A stretch of 64,000 bases of DNA from Mucilaginibacter rubeus (lineage in GTDB: Bacteria > Bacteroidota > Bacteroidia > Sphingobacteriales > Sphingobacteriaceae). Below the pieces are notes generated by a model. The model saw nothing but the letters and a program-made list of their open reading frames with translations, was not told the origin of the DNA and did no database searches. The DNA is taken from contig NZ_BMKD01000008.1 of assembly GCF_014643835.1 (NCBI RefSeq), positions 186,001 through 250,000 of the forward strand, given 5' to 3'. Below are positions 51,771-60,711 of the stretch, in pieces. Position numbers and translations under genes: made by a program. How positions within the stretch are numbered: the stretch's first letter is position 1; each line of letters opens with the position of its first letter.

Positions 51771-52796
51771 TTAAACCCTTGTGAATTTATAAGGATATAC
51801 TTTGCCTGATGCCCATTGGGCTACGTACAAATTCTCGTCGTTATCCACACAAACATCATGTGGGTTCAGGAAAATCTTTTCGGCCTGGGCCATTGGTTGC
51901 AGTACGCCGTCGGTATACACTGGTTCGGTACCGCCAAGGTTGGATACTACTTTGTTGTTTTTATCTAATATGGTAGTAAAGCCGGTATTCTCCTTGCTCA
52001 GGTCGGGCGAGCGAAGTACGGCAGCATACAAATGATCGCCCTTAATTACCGGGCGGCAAACGCAGGCTCCCGGAAGCTTGATCACTTCCTGTAGTTTGCC
52101 ATCCATGCTGAAGCGCTTAAAGCAGTTACGGGTACGATCGGTGACCAGTAATGTCGGTGTATCATATCGCCTGTCAATCACGATACCGTGCGCATTATCC
52201 AGGTGTTCGTCCCCCTCGCCTTTACCACCGAAGAAGCCTTTCAGTTTGCCATCTTTATCATAATGGGTAACGTATTGCGCACCGTAGCCATCGGCAATAA
52301 AAATATCGCCATTGCTGTCGATAGTAGTTTCGGTGGGAACAAATTCTTCGGATTTTTTGTAAACGCCGGTTTCGAGCGGCACATTAATGGTCATTAAAAT
52401 ACGACCATCAAGCGTGGTTTTATAAACCTGGTGTTTTACGGTATCGGTTATGAACAGTACTTCGGTGCCGTTTTCATTAAACAGGGTGAGGCCATGTGCG
52501 CCGGGAAAATCATGCCCCCAGGTACTTAGCAGCTTGCCCGATTTATTATAAATGAGTACATTGTTCTTAGTCTCGTTAGTGAGCAGTAAAATGCGGCCTT
52601 TTGAATCCTGTACCATCTCATGGCAATCATTCACCGGGTTCTTCTGCGAATCGGCTTTGCTCCAGTTTTTATCCATGCGATAGCGCATATTACCATGACC
52701 GTAAATTGGCCCGTCATCTTTTGCTAACATGTCTTTAGCTATAAAAAAGCCTGCTGATAAAACTGAAGTGTGCTTGATAAATTCTCTTCTTTCCAT
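51771..52796 (-). CDS. NHL-repeat beta-propeller protein
   Basis: 341 aa. The N-terminus MERREFIKHTSVLSAGFFIA resembles a Tat-like signal (RREF). Six-bladed propeller units are seen in KGRILLLTNETKNNVLIYNKSGKLLSTWG, NGDIFIADGYGAQYVTHYDKDGKLKGFFG and NPHDVCVDNDENLYVAQW. Similar to peptidylglycine-lyase/NHL-type secreted proteins in planctomycete-like clusters. Starts 26 nt before the DUF2231/cytochrome gene; likely co-transcribed. Function unknown. Confidence 0.82.
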   Translation of the reverse strand: MERREFIKHTSVLSAGFFIAKDMLAKDDGPIYGHGNMRYRMDKNWSKADSQKNPVNDCHEMVQDSKGRILLLTNETKNNVLIYNKSGKLLSTWGHDFPGAHGLTLFNENGTEVLFITDTVKHQVYKTTLDGRILMTINVPLETGVYKKSEEFVPTETTIDSNGDIFIADGYGAQYVTHYDKDGKLKGFFGGKGEGDEHLDNAHGIVIDRRYDTPTLLVTDRTRNCFKRFSMDGKLQEVIKLPGACVCRPVIKGDHLYAAVLRSPDLSKENTGFTTILDKNNKVVSNLGGTEPVYTDGVLQPMAQAEKIFLNPHDVCVDNDENLYVAQWASGKVYPYKFTRV

Positions 52797-52876
52797 GCCG
52801 TTGATTTTTATGATTGCGTTGATTTCACTGATTATTTCTTTTGATTACACCGATTTTTTGAATCCTTGTTCATCCC

Positions 52877-52970
52877 GTCATTGCGAGGAACGAAGAAATC
52901 GCGAACTTTACAGGGGCGGACTTGCATAGCCCCTCGGCCTCCGTGCGATTGCTTCGTACCTCGCAATGAC
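52877..52970. repeat. GTCATTGCGAGGAACGAAG palindromic repeat, copy 2
   Basis: About 94 bp with complementary arms (52877-52903 and 52945-52970). Matches the element at 31833-31922 in both arms. Lies inside the DUF1501-NHL gap and may separate transcription of the two halves of the cluster. Confidence 0.8.
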
Positions 52971-53000
52971 ATAGTTGAATGGGGAGGGTTTAGGTGGGGT

Positions 53001-54458
53001 TTACGCTATGATCCCCTTCACCACATTCCCCGCTACATCCGTTAACCTATATCTTCTGCCCTGGCTTTTATAAGTTAGTTTTTTATGGTCGATACCTAAT
53101 TGATTTAGGATGGTGGCATGGAAATCATGCACGTGCACCGGATCTTTTACGATGTTGTAGCCAAACTCATCTGTTTCGCCGTAAACGATGCCCGGCTTAA
53201 TACCACCGCCGGCCATCCAGATGCTGAAACAGCGGGGATGATGGTCGCGACCATAATTGGCTTTTTCCAGTTTACCCTGGCTGTAATTGGTTCGTCCGAA
53301 TTCCCCGCCCCAGATTACCAGTGTTTCATCCAACAGACCACGTTGTTTCAAATCAGTAACCAGTGCTGCGGATGCCTGGTCGACATCTTTAGCTTGCCCG
53401 GCCATTTCCTGCGGTAGGTTGCTGTGCTGGTCCCAGCCCTGGTGGTAAAGCTGCACAAAGCGTACGCCGTTTTCAGAAAGTTTGCGGGCCAGTAGGCAGT
53501 TAGCCGCATAAGTGCCGGGAATAAGACACTCCGGCCCGTACATCTTCACAATATCGTCCGACTCCTTACTTACGTCCATAATTTCGGGTACGGCGGTTTG
53601 CATGCGGTAGGCCATTTCATATTGCTGTACCTTGGTATTTATTTCCGGGTCGCCGAACTCTTTGTAGTTCATGTCATTGAGCTCGGCCAGTTTATCCAGC
53701 ATTTTACGGCGCTCGTGACGGTTCAGTCCTTCAGGATCATTCAGGTACAGGATTGGGTCTTCGCCGCTGCTGAACTGTACACCCTGGTGAATGGAATCTA
53801 AAAAGCCATTGCTCCACAGTTTGGAGTAAACACCCTGCCCGTTTCCCTTGCCTTTAGATAACAATACGGTGAAAGCCGGCAGGTTTTTGTTTTCGCTGCC
53901 GAGGCCGTAGCTTACCCACGAGCCCATGCTTGGGCGGTTACCCTGCTGTGCCCCTGTCTGGAAAAAAGTTAGCGCCGGGTCATGGTTGATGGCATCGGTA
54001 TTAAGCGATTTAATAATGCAGATATCATCGGCAATTTTGCCTATGTGCGGAAACATATCGCTGATCCAGGCGCGCGACTCGCCGTACTGCTTAAAATCAT
54101 AAAACGAACCCACCAGCGGAAATGAAGCCTGCTTGGCCGTCATGCCGGTAAGGATCTGGTTGCCGCGTACCGATGCCGGCAGTTCCTGCCCCATCATTTC
54201 ACGCAGCTTGGGCTTGTAATCAAACGACTCCAGTTGTGAGGGCGCTCCATCCTGGAAAAGGTAGATTACCCGCTTGGCCTTTGGCGCAAAGTTGGGGATG
54301 CCGGGGATAAAATCAGCCTCGGCTTCATCGCCCTTGCCGCTAAACAGATCAGGAATGAGCAATGAACCCAATGCCACGCTGCCAATGCCCAGACTGAGCC
54401 TGGAAAGAAACCTGCGCCGGTTGATGTTAAGCCTGTTTTCTAAAAAATATTTTTCCAT
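53001..54458 (-). CDS. DUF1501 (sulfatase-like fold) secreted protein
   Basis: 485 aa. Tat-type N-terminus NRRRFLSRLSLGIGSVALG. DUF1501 landmarks: RVIYLFQDGAPSQLESFDYKPKL, NHDPALTFFQTGAQQGNRPSMGSWVSYGLGS, FVQLYHQGWDQHSNLP, VIWGGEFGRTNYSQG and NYGRDHHPRCFSIWMAGGGI. DUF1501 has an alkaline phosphatase/sulfatase-like fold but unknown activity. Starts 4 nt after the DUF1553 gene, the arrangement seen in Planctomycetes where these two are regularly paired. Confidence 0.9.
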   Translation of the reverse strand: MEKYFLENRLNINRRRFLSRLSLGIGSVALGSLLIPDLFSGKGDEAEADFIPGIPNFAPKAKRVIYLFQDGAPSQLESFDYKPKLREMMGQELPASVRGNQILTGMTAKQASFPLVGSFYDFKQYGESRAWISDMFPHIGKIADDICIIKSLNTDAINHDPALTFFQTGAQQGNRPSMGSWVSYGLGSENKNLPAFTVLLSKGKGNGQGVYSKLWSNGFLDSIHQGVQFSSGEDPILYLNDPEGLNRHERRKMLDKLAELNDMNYKEFGDPEINTKVQQYEMAYRMQTAVPEIMDVSKESDDIVKMYGPECLIPGTYAANCLLARKLSENGVRFVQLYHQGWDQHSNLPQEMAGQAKDVDQASAALVTDLKQRGLLDETLVIWGGEFGRTNYSQGKLEKANYGRDHHPRCFSIWMAGGGIKPGIVYGETDEFGYNIVKDPVHVHDFHATILNQLGIDHKKLTYKSQGRRYRLTDVAGNVVKGIIA

Positions 54459-54462
54459 GTGC

Positions 54463-56781
54463 TCAGGTTTTTGTTATGGCTTCTTCCAGATTATACATGG
54501 TATCAACCACTTTCATCATAGCTGCGAGGGTTATTTTATCCAAATTGGCCGGTACCGGGTATTCGCCCACGGTTAGCAATTTTTCGGCATCGGCCTTTTT
54601 CATGGTTTTTAGTTCATCTGTATAGTACGAAGTTAAAATAGCCAGTTCTTTTTCCTGCGGATGGCGGCAGAGGATCAAGCGGAACGCTTTGGTGATCTTT
54701 GCTGTCGGCGTGCTTTTATCCTGCAAAAGCTTTGCAGCTAAAACCCTCGCACTTTCCAATACGGTTGGGTCATTGAGCATTACCAGGGCCTGTAATGGTG
54801 TATTGGTACGCAGGCGTTTTACCTCGCACTGGTCGCGGTTGCTGGCATCAAAAATACCTAAGGATGCTGGCGGAACGGTACGTTTAATTAGGGTATACAT
54901 TCCCCTGCGGTACAGGTTAGGCCCATGCACCTGTTTGTAATTTGCCAAAATCCCCCTGCCCGAGGTGGCATTTTCCCAAAGGCCTGGCGGCTGGTAAGGG
55001 TTAACACTCGGGCCGCCAATGGTTGGATTAAGCAGCCCGCTGCTGGCCAGCACCAGGTCACGAACAAATTCGGCAGGTAAACGGCCCCTTGGGCCCCGGG
55101 CTAATAAAGTATTATCCGGATCTCCCTTCAGTTTTTCGGGTGTGGCCGCTGCCGATTGCCGATAAGTGGCCGACATTACCATCTGTTTTACCAGCCGTTT
55201 AATATTCCAGCCATGATCGCGGAAATCAACCGCGAGCCAGTCAAGCAATTCCGAATGCGACGGCAGATCTCCCTGCATACCGAAATCTCCAGAGCTTTTT
55301 ACGATGCCCTTGCCGAAAAACTCCTGCCACATTTGGTTTACAAATACACGTGCGGTAAGCGGGTTATTTTTGTTGAATAGCCATTCGGCCAAACCCAGGC
55401 GGTTTTTTGGGTAGTTATTGGTAAATGGCAAAATGGATTTGGGCGTACCGGCCTGCACCTCATCGCCATGGGCATCGTAGTTGCCTCGTTTGAGGATGTA
55501 TGTCGGCCGCACCTTGTCACTATCCGTCATGATGGATACGATGAGCTTATCGGTATCGCGCTTGTTCACAAAAGTCAGGATCTTTTTAACATCGTCGTTA
55601 CTGATCTGCATCATCGGATTTTTGGCGTAGGTTTCGGGCCCACCCACGGTTGATTGCAAGCCCACTTCTTTCACATTATTAAAAAAGGCATAAACCTGGT
55701 AGTACTCTTTTTGCGAAAAAGGGTCGTATTTGTGATCATGACAATGCGCGCATTCAAGCGTGACGCCCAACATGGCCTTGCCGAAGGTATTGGTTCGGTC
55801 GGTTACATAACTTACCCGGTATTCCTCATCAATTACGCCGCCTTCTTCGGTTATTTTGTGGTTGCGGTTAAAGCCCGTAGCCAGCAACTGCTCCTTAGTG
55901 GCGTTTGGTAGTTGATCGCCCGCCAGCTGCCAGGTAATGAATTTATCATATGGCAGGTTTTCGTTATAGGCATGGATCACCCAGTCGCGCCATGGCCATT
56001 GGGTGCGGTAATTATCATCCTGATAACCGTGCGAGTCGGCATAGCGGGCAACATCCAGCCAGTGCAGCGCCATTTTTTCGCCGTATTGCGGAGCTGCCAT
56101 CAGCTTGTCCACCATTTTTTCGTAAGCATTGGCGCTTTTATCGGCTAAAAACTCATCCATTAAAGCAAGGGATGGCGGCAGACCGGTCAAATCGAGTGAA
56201 ATGCGTTTCAGCAGGCGTTCTTTATCCGCTTCGGGATTAGGCTCCAGGCTGGCCTGCTCCATTTTTTGCAGTACGAAATTATCGATAGCATTTTTAGGCC
56301 ATGCCGTGTTTTTAACCTGCGGAACCGGGTAATTTCGCGGAGCGACAAAAGCCCAGTGCTTTTCATATTTGGCGCCCTGTTTTATCCATTTGTGAATGAG
56401 TTCAACCTCATAGGGCGATAATCTCTTAAGATTGGATGATGCCGGCGGCATCTGCTCGGTAGTATCTTTGGTAGAGATTCGGCGATAAACCTCCGATTGC
56501 ATAGGATCTCCGGGCACAAGCGCGTGCGAAGATGGGTTATCTTTTAATGCCTTATAGGCGCTCTCCGGAAGATCAAGCCTAAGGTCGGCTTCACGATGAG
56601 AAGCATCAGGGCCGTGGCATTTATAGCACTTGTCTGAAAGTATTGGGCGGATATTAAAGTTGTAGCTGATGGTATCGGGCACCTGTTCTTCGGCTATCCC
56701 GCCGGATGAATGGCAGGAATAAAGCGTGTACAGCATGCAGATGGCTATTGTAAGCCACACATAATACAACTTCCGGTACAT
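54463..56781 (-). CDS. PSC1-DUF1549-DUF1553 planctomycete-type cytochrome protein
   Basis: 772 aa from ATG at 56781; an upstream ATG at 56832 would add 17 untypical residues before the signal segment MYRKLYYVWLTIAICMLYTLYSC (possible lipobox). PSC1 cytochrome segment ILSDKCYKCHGPDASHREADLRL (CxxCH) with MPPASS as possible axial Met. Then PSCyt2/DUF1549 (about 175-390; NAIDNFVLQKMEQASLEPNPEAD, HWLDVARYADSHGYQDDNYR) and PSD1/DUF1553 (about 480-750; NRLGLAEWLFNKNNPLTARV, RRGMYTLIKRTVPPASLGIFDASNRD). First gene of the cluster. Confidence 0.92.
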   Translation of the reverse strand: MYRKLYYVWLTIAICMLYTLYSCHSSGGIAEEQVPDTISYNFNIRPILSDKCYKCHGPDASHREADLRLDLPESAYKALKDNPSSHALVPGDPMQSEVYRRISTKDTTEQMPPASSNLKRLSPYEVELIHKWIKQGAKYEKHWAFVAPRNYPVPQVKNTAWPKNAIDNFVLQKMEQASLEPNPEADKERLLKRISLDLTGLPPSLALMDEFLADKSANAYEKMVDKLMAAPQYGEKMALHWLDVARYADSHGYQDDNYRTQWPWRDWVIHAYNENLPYDKFITWQLAGDQLPNATKEQLLATGFNRNHKITEEGGVIDEEYRVSYVTDRTNTFGKAMLGVTLECAHCHDHKYDPFSQKEYYQVYAFFNNVKEVGLQSTVGGPETYAKNPMMQISNDDVKKILTFVNKRDTDKLIVSIMTDSDKVRPTYILKRGNYDAHGDEVQAGTPKSILPFTNNYPKNRLGLAEWLFNKNNPLTARVFVNQMWQEFFGKGIVKSSGDFGMQGDLPSHSELLDWLAVDFRDHGWNIKRLVKQMVMSATYRQSAAATPEKLKGDPDNTLLARGPRGRLPAEFVRDLVLASSGLLNPTIGGPSVNPYQPPGLWENATSGRGILANYKQVHGPNLYRRGMYTLIKRTVPPASLGIFDASNRDQCEVKRLRTNTPLQALVMLNDPTVLESARVLAAKLLQDKSTPTAKITKAFRLILCRHPQEKELAILTSYYTDELKTMKKADAEKLLTVGEYPVPANLDKITLAAMMKVVDTMYNLEEAITKT

Positions 56782-57016
56782 GGGTTTAAAATTGGTTAAA
56801 CAGAAATTAAAGTTATATAATTTATAGCACAATTTGCAAATACATATTTATGTACTCAAATTGATTTAGCGGGGGCAATATAGCATGAAAAATGATATGT
56901 TCATACATTTTGTACAAATGTTTTAACATACGCGCAAAGGAGGGCATTTTTAAAAGAATAAAAACGGAATAGCCGATGAACAATAAATTGAATTTGACCG
57001 GCTAATATTTGTTTTT

Positions 57017-57520
57017 TTAATGTAAAGGAGCAATGTTCTGATTGATCATCTTTTCCAACTTTTTAATATCCCGGTAAACGATATATAAAGGGATGATCCC
57101 AAAAATACCGAAGCAGCAGTCAATGAACCGCCAGTAAACGGGGATACCGCGGATTGGGCCGGCAATAAAGGCCAGCGGGAACACCATTACACAGGCGATC
57201 ATGCCAAACTCAATTATCCAAATGTTTTTAACCGGATCTTTCAGCGGGCCAACAAATGCCATAGCAATAACAAGGTGACCGAAAGCCAGCCAGTCGGTAC
57301 CATACGCCAGGTAAGGATAGTTTTGATTGGTTGTTTTTACAGCGAGATAAACATTGGTTAGCCAGTTCTGCATAAATCCCGGAAATACGGAGGCATGATT
57401 AGCAAGCCAGGCAAGCTCAGTTTCGATAGGGAAAGCGGTTACACCACTTAGTACCAGACCGATGATAAATACAATTACCCAGGTTTTTATTTTTTTGCGA
57501 AGTTCAGGTTCGGTTTTCAT
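57017..57520 (-). CDS. Hypothetical four-helix membrane protein
   Basis: 167 aa with four predicted membrane helices (about 12-32, 78-96, 102-122 and 130-150) and basic ends. No recognised domain. Follows the TonB-like gene on the same strand with a 47-nt gap. Role unknown. Confidence 0.7.
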   Translation of the reverse strand: MKTEPELRKKIKTWVIVFIIGLVLSGVTAFPIETELAWLANHASVFPGFMQNWLTNVYLAVKTTNQNYPYLAYGTDWLAFGHLVIAMAFVGPLKDPVKNIWIIEFGMIACVMVFPLAFIAGPIRGIPVYWRFIDCCFGIFGIIPLYIVYRDIKKLEKMINQNIAPLH

Positions 57521-57567
57521 AACAAGGGCAAGTTAGGGAATTTGGTGGCATATTCTCCCTTTAGGGG

Positions 57568-58242
57568 TTAGTGAGCGCAATACTTTTTTATAAAATTATC
57601 GGCTTTATCGCTGCCTATGTTGCGGATAAAATTCCAGTCATGGCAGGCACCTTCTGTGTCGCCTTGTTTAAATTTTTCGCCGGCCTGGCTTAGTACATCA
57701 TTTATAAAATCATCATCGTAGCCAAGTTGTTTTTTGAGGTTAATAATGATAGCCTCTTTGGTGGTATCGGCCTTGCCTTTGTATTTGTTGCTGTAGTAAT
57801 TGGTAACCGCGTTTTCCAGCTCCTGCTGAGCTTTATAGCTGGCAATAGCGCTTTGCATATCGCGGATGCTGGCTGGGCCACAACGTGCGGGATCAGGGTC
57901 AAAACGGATGGGTTGAACGATATTGGTTTTAAGATTATATCCCGCCGGGACTACCCACTGGCCCGATGTAAGTTTAATAACCCTCAAAGCTTCGTCGTCG
58001 AGGTCGATACCGGGGCCATCCTGTATTTTTGCATCATGTACCATACCATCTTTATCAACCATAAACGAAACATTGATGGTTCCCGAAATACAATTTTGCC
58101 GCGAGTATTCAGGATAAATGATCTTTGTCTTCAGGAAATCGTTAAACGCCTGCTGTCCGCCTTTAAACGCAGGCTGCTGGGCAAGCAAATAACCCGCTGT
58201 AAAAATGATGAACGCGATATGGAGACAAAGCGCTTTAAGCAT
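57568..58242 (-). CDS. TonB C-terminal domain protein
   Basis: 224 aa from ATG at 58242 (signal peptide MLKALCLHIAFIIFTAGYLLA); an ORF start at 58326 adds 28 non-signal-like residues. TonB_C-like domain about 30-125: FNDFLKTKIIYPEYSRQNCISGTINVSFMVDKDG and LRVIKLTSGQWVVPAGY. No N-terminal proline-rich energy-transducing segment. A C-terminal helical part with a Cys near GACHDWNFIRNIGSDKADNF resembles tetratricopeptide-like ends of such proteins. Probably periplasmic; may not energise transport. Confidence 0.75.
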   Translation of the reverse strand: MLKALCLHIAFIIFTAGYLLAQQPAFKGGQQAFNDFLKTKIIYPEYSRQNCISGTINVSFMVDKDGMVHDAKIQDGPGIDLDDEALRVIKLTSGQWVVPAGYNLKTNIVQPIRFDPDPARCGPASIRDMQSAIASYKAQQELENAVTNYYSNKYKGKADTTKEAIIINLKKQLGYDDDFINDVLSQAGEKFKQGDTEGACHDWNFIRNIGSDKADNFIKKYCAH

Positions 58243-58439
58243 AGTATAAATATCGACAATAAATTGCGGATTATGTTTAGATAGCCTTAGAAAGAATTGT
58301 GGCTGAGTAACTAAACGGATAGTCATATTGGTTTCAGTACCCCATTTGCAAGCGGCTTACCAATCAACTTGCTGTCATTGGCTTACTACCTATTTTATAT
58401 GTATAACTAAATCCAAAATAGAAGATCCGAATTCCCAAA

Positions 58440-58862
58440 TCAAAGTACCTGGTTAAACTCCAACCGTTCGCCATCCGGCCCGGTGATGTTGAAATATTTG
58501 CAGCCATTTTTCCAGAATTGTAAAAACACGGGCTCTGGTTCGATCACGTTGAAGCCAGCTTCTTTAATAGTTTTAAAGGCGAGGTTGATATCATCAACAT
58601 CAAAGGCTACGTGATCAATGTGCCCGTTTGATCTTGAACGGATCTCGGCCAGCGAAGCTTCAGGCAATTGGTAAAGCTCCATGATCATATTGCCGCGCTG
58701 CATCATAACGCAGGTGCCGGTACCGCTGTTATCGGTAAAAGGGGCTTGCATTACATTGTGAAAGCCCAGTCTGGCGTAAAATTGTTGTGATGCTTCAATA
58801 TTGGTTACCGGCACGCCGATATGTTGTATTCCGTTTATTGCTAAATTTATATGATTGCTCAT
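58440..58862 (-). CDS. VOC-family protein (glyoxalase/epimerase-like)
   Basis: 140 aa. Two beta-alpha-beta-beta-beta units with metal-ligand-type residues in IQHIGVPV, IMELYQLP, HIDHVAFDV and GERLEFNQ. Resembles lactoylglutathione lyase or methylmalonyl-CoA epimerase; substrate undetermined. Divergent from bshA. Confidence 0.85.
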   Translation of the reverse strand: MSNHINLAINGIQHIGVPVTNIEASQQFYARLGFHNVMQAPFTDNSGTGTCVMMQRGNMIMELYQLPEASLAEIRSRSNGHIDHVAFDVDDINLAFKTIKEAGFNVIEPEPVFLQFWKNGCKYFNITGPDGERLEFNQVL

Positions 58863-59038
58863 GCTGATAATCAGTTGTTTATTATGGATTTAATGTATGT
58901 TTAAACACTCGGTAACAGATATGGTTGGCAACGCCGGCAAAATAAATATGCAGTAATTATCATCCATCCATCATTTTACACAAGCTTAACACATTTGATG
59001 TAAATTGCAGTTAAACTTGCACCAATTAAAACATATTA

Positions 59039-60193
59039 ATGAAGATCGGAATTGTTTGTTACCCAACCTTTGGCGGAAGCGGGGTTGTTGCCACTGAACT
59101 TGGTAAAGCCCTTGCAGACCGTGGTCACCAAGTTCATTTTGTGACCTATAACCAGCCGGCGCGGTTGGATCTCTTTTCCGAAAACCTGTTTTATCACGAA
59201 GTTTCGGTTTCCAACTATCCGCTGTTCGATTTTCCGCCGTACGAGCTGGCCCTGGCAAGCAGGCTGGTTGATGTGGTGCGTCATGAGCAATTGGATGTAC
59301 TGCATGTGCACTATGCTATACCCCATGCTTCGGCTGCGTTTATGGCCAAGCAAATATTAATGACCTATGGCATTTACATCCCGGTGGTAACTACGCTGCA
59401 CGGCACAGATATTACGTTGGTTGGTAAAGACCGTACCTTTAAACCGGTTGTTACTTTTTCCATTAACCAAAGTGATGGTGTAACAGCCGTATCGCAAAAC
59501 CTTAAAGAGGATACCTATAAGTTTTTTGATATTAAGAAGGATATCCTCGTGATCCCTAACTTTATTGACCTTAGCAGGTTCAGCCTTAAACCTAAAGATC
59601 ATTTTAAGAAAGCGATTGCACCTTCGGGCGAAAAAATCCTGGTGCATACCTCCAACTTCCGTAAGGTTAAACGTACCGAAGACGTAGTGAAGATTTTTGC
59701 TAAAGTGATTAAAAAGATCCCGTCGAAACTACTGATGGTAGGCGACGGCCCCGAACGTTCCATGTGCGAGCAGCTTTGCCGTGATTTGGGCGTTACCGAT
59801 AATGTACGCTTTTTAGGTAAACAGGATGCTGTTGAAGAGATCCTTTCTGTATCCGATTTATTCCTGATGCCATCGCAATCAGAAAGTTTTGGCTTAGCGG
59901 CTCTTGAAGCTATGGCTTGTAAAGTGCCGGTGATCAGCAGTAATGCCGGTGGTTTGCCCGAATTAAATATTGATGGTGTAACAGGCTTTTTGAAAGAGCC
60001 AGGAGATGTAGAAGGTATGGCAGAAAAAGCAATATTTATTTTGGAGGATGAAGAACGTTTAGCTAAATTTAAAGAAAATGCACTGGCACACGCCAAAGAG
60101 TTTGAATTATCTACCATTTTGCCCAAATATGAAAACTTTTATCTTGAGGTAATTGAGCAAAATAAAGCTAAGCTGTTTAACCAACAGTTGTAA
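59039..60193 (+). CDS. bshA: N-acetyl-alpha-D-glucosaminyl L-malate synthase BshA
   Basis: 384-aa GT4 glycosyltransferase making the first intermediate of bacillithiol. The N-terminus MKIGIVCYPTFGGSGVVATELG is the BshA signature; HYAIPHASAAFMAKQI, TTLHGTDITLVG, FRKVKRTEDVV and the nucleotide-sugar block PSQSESFGLAALEAMACKVPVI follow. Indicates the organism probably makes bacillithiol; bshB/bshC are not in the window. Confidence 0.95.
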   Translation: MKIGIVCYPTFGGSGVVATELGKALADRGHQVHFVTYNQPARLDLFSENLFYHEVSVSNYPLFDFPPYELALASRLVDVVRHEQLDVLHVHYAIPHASAAFMAKQILMTYGIYIPVVTTLHGTDITLVGKDRTFKPVVTFSINQSDGVTAVSQNLKEDTYKFFDIKKDILVIPNFIDLSRFSLKPKDHFKKAIAPSGEKILVHTSNFRKVKRTEDVVKIFAKVIKKIPSKLLMVGDGPERSMCEQLCRDLGVTDNVRFLGKQDAVEEILSVSDLFLMPSQSESFGLAALEAMACKVPVISSNAGGLPELNIDGVTGFLKEPGDVEGMAEKAIFILEDEERLAKFKENALAHAKEFELSTILPKYENFYLEVIEQNKAKLFNQQL

Positions 60194-60287
60194 TAAACCT
60201 GATACAATTCAAAAAATATTCTTAAAAAGTTAAATTTTATCGGTTTCGTTAATTAATTTAGTTTTTCACTCCTAAAAGTTAAAACTT

Positions 60288-60479
60288 ATGGCAAAGCACA
60301 CACTAAAAAGCGGACAACTCCTTAAGTACATCGGAAAGAAATGGAAAAACCTGCACATTGGTCATCCATTAAAATTTATGGGGTACGATGAGAATAGTTT
60401 CGCCGACATCTGGGTGGAATACCAGGGTAAATTAATGCTTCTGGCACTTAAGGATGTGGAAACACTAAGCGTTGCTTAA
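60288..60479 (+). CDS. Small conserved-looking hypothetical protein
   Basis: 63 aa, basic, no membrane segment: KYIGKKWKNLHIGHPLKFMGYDENSFADIWVEYQGKLMLLALKDVETL reads like a small SH3/OB-like beta barrel. ATG preceded by an A-rich leader (GTTAAAACTT), and followed after about 40 nt by a strong hairpin terminator. No family recognised. Confidence 0.65.
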   Translation: MAKHTLKSGQLLKYIGKKWKNLHIGHPLKFMGYDENSFADIWVEYQGKLMLLALKDVETLSVA

Positions 60480-60516
60480 GTAAATAACTTGAGCCGGTCT
60501 GTTCAAAAGACAAGGG

Positions 60517-60566
60517 AAAATAGCCTTACTCATGCATACGTGCTAAGTAAGGCTATTTTATTTTTA
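60517..60566 (+). terminator. Terminator after the 63-aa gene
   Basis: AAAATAGCCTTACT (60517-60530) pairs perfectly with AGTAAGGCTATTTT (60546-60559), then ATTTTTA. Confidence 0.85.
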
Positions 60567-60711
60567 GCGAAAAGAAACCTATATTAGCGTCACAAAAGGA
60601 AATGGTGTCTTCCTACTTAACCGCCCTAAAAAGCTGATGGCGCCTACAGACAATTAACTCACGGGCTTTTATCCTGTGCTAATTTTTTGTGGGTACATAA
60701 ATATCAGCAAC

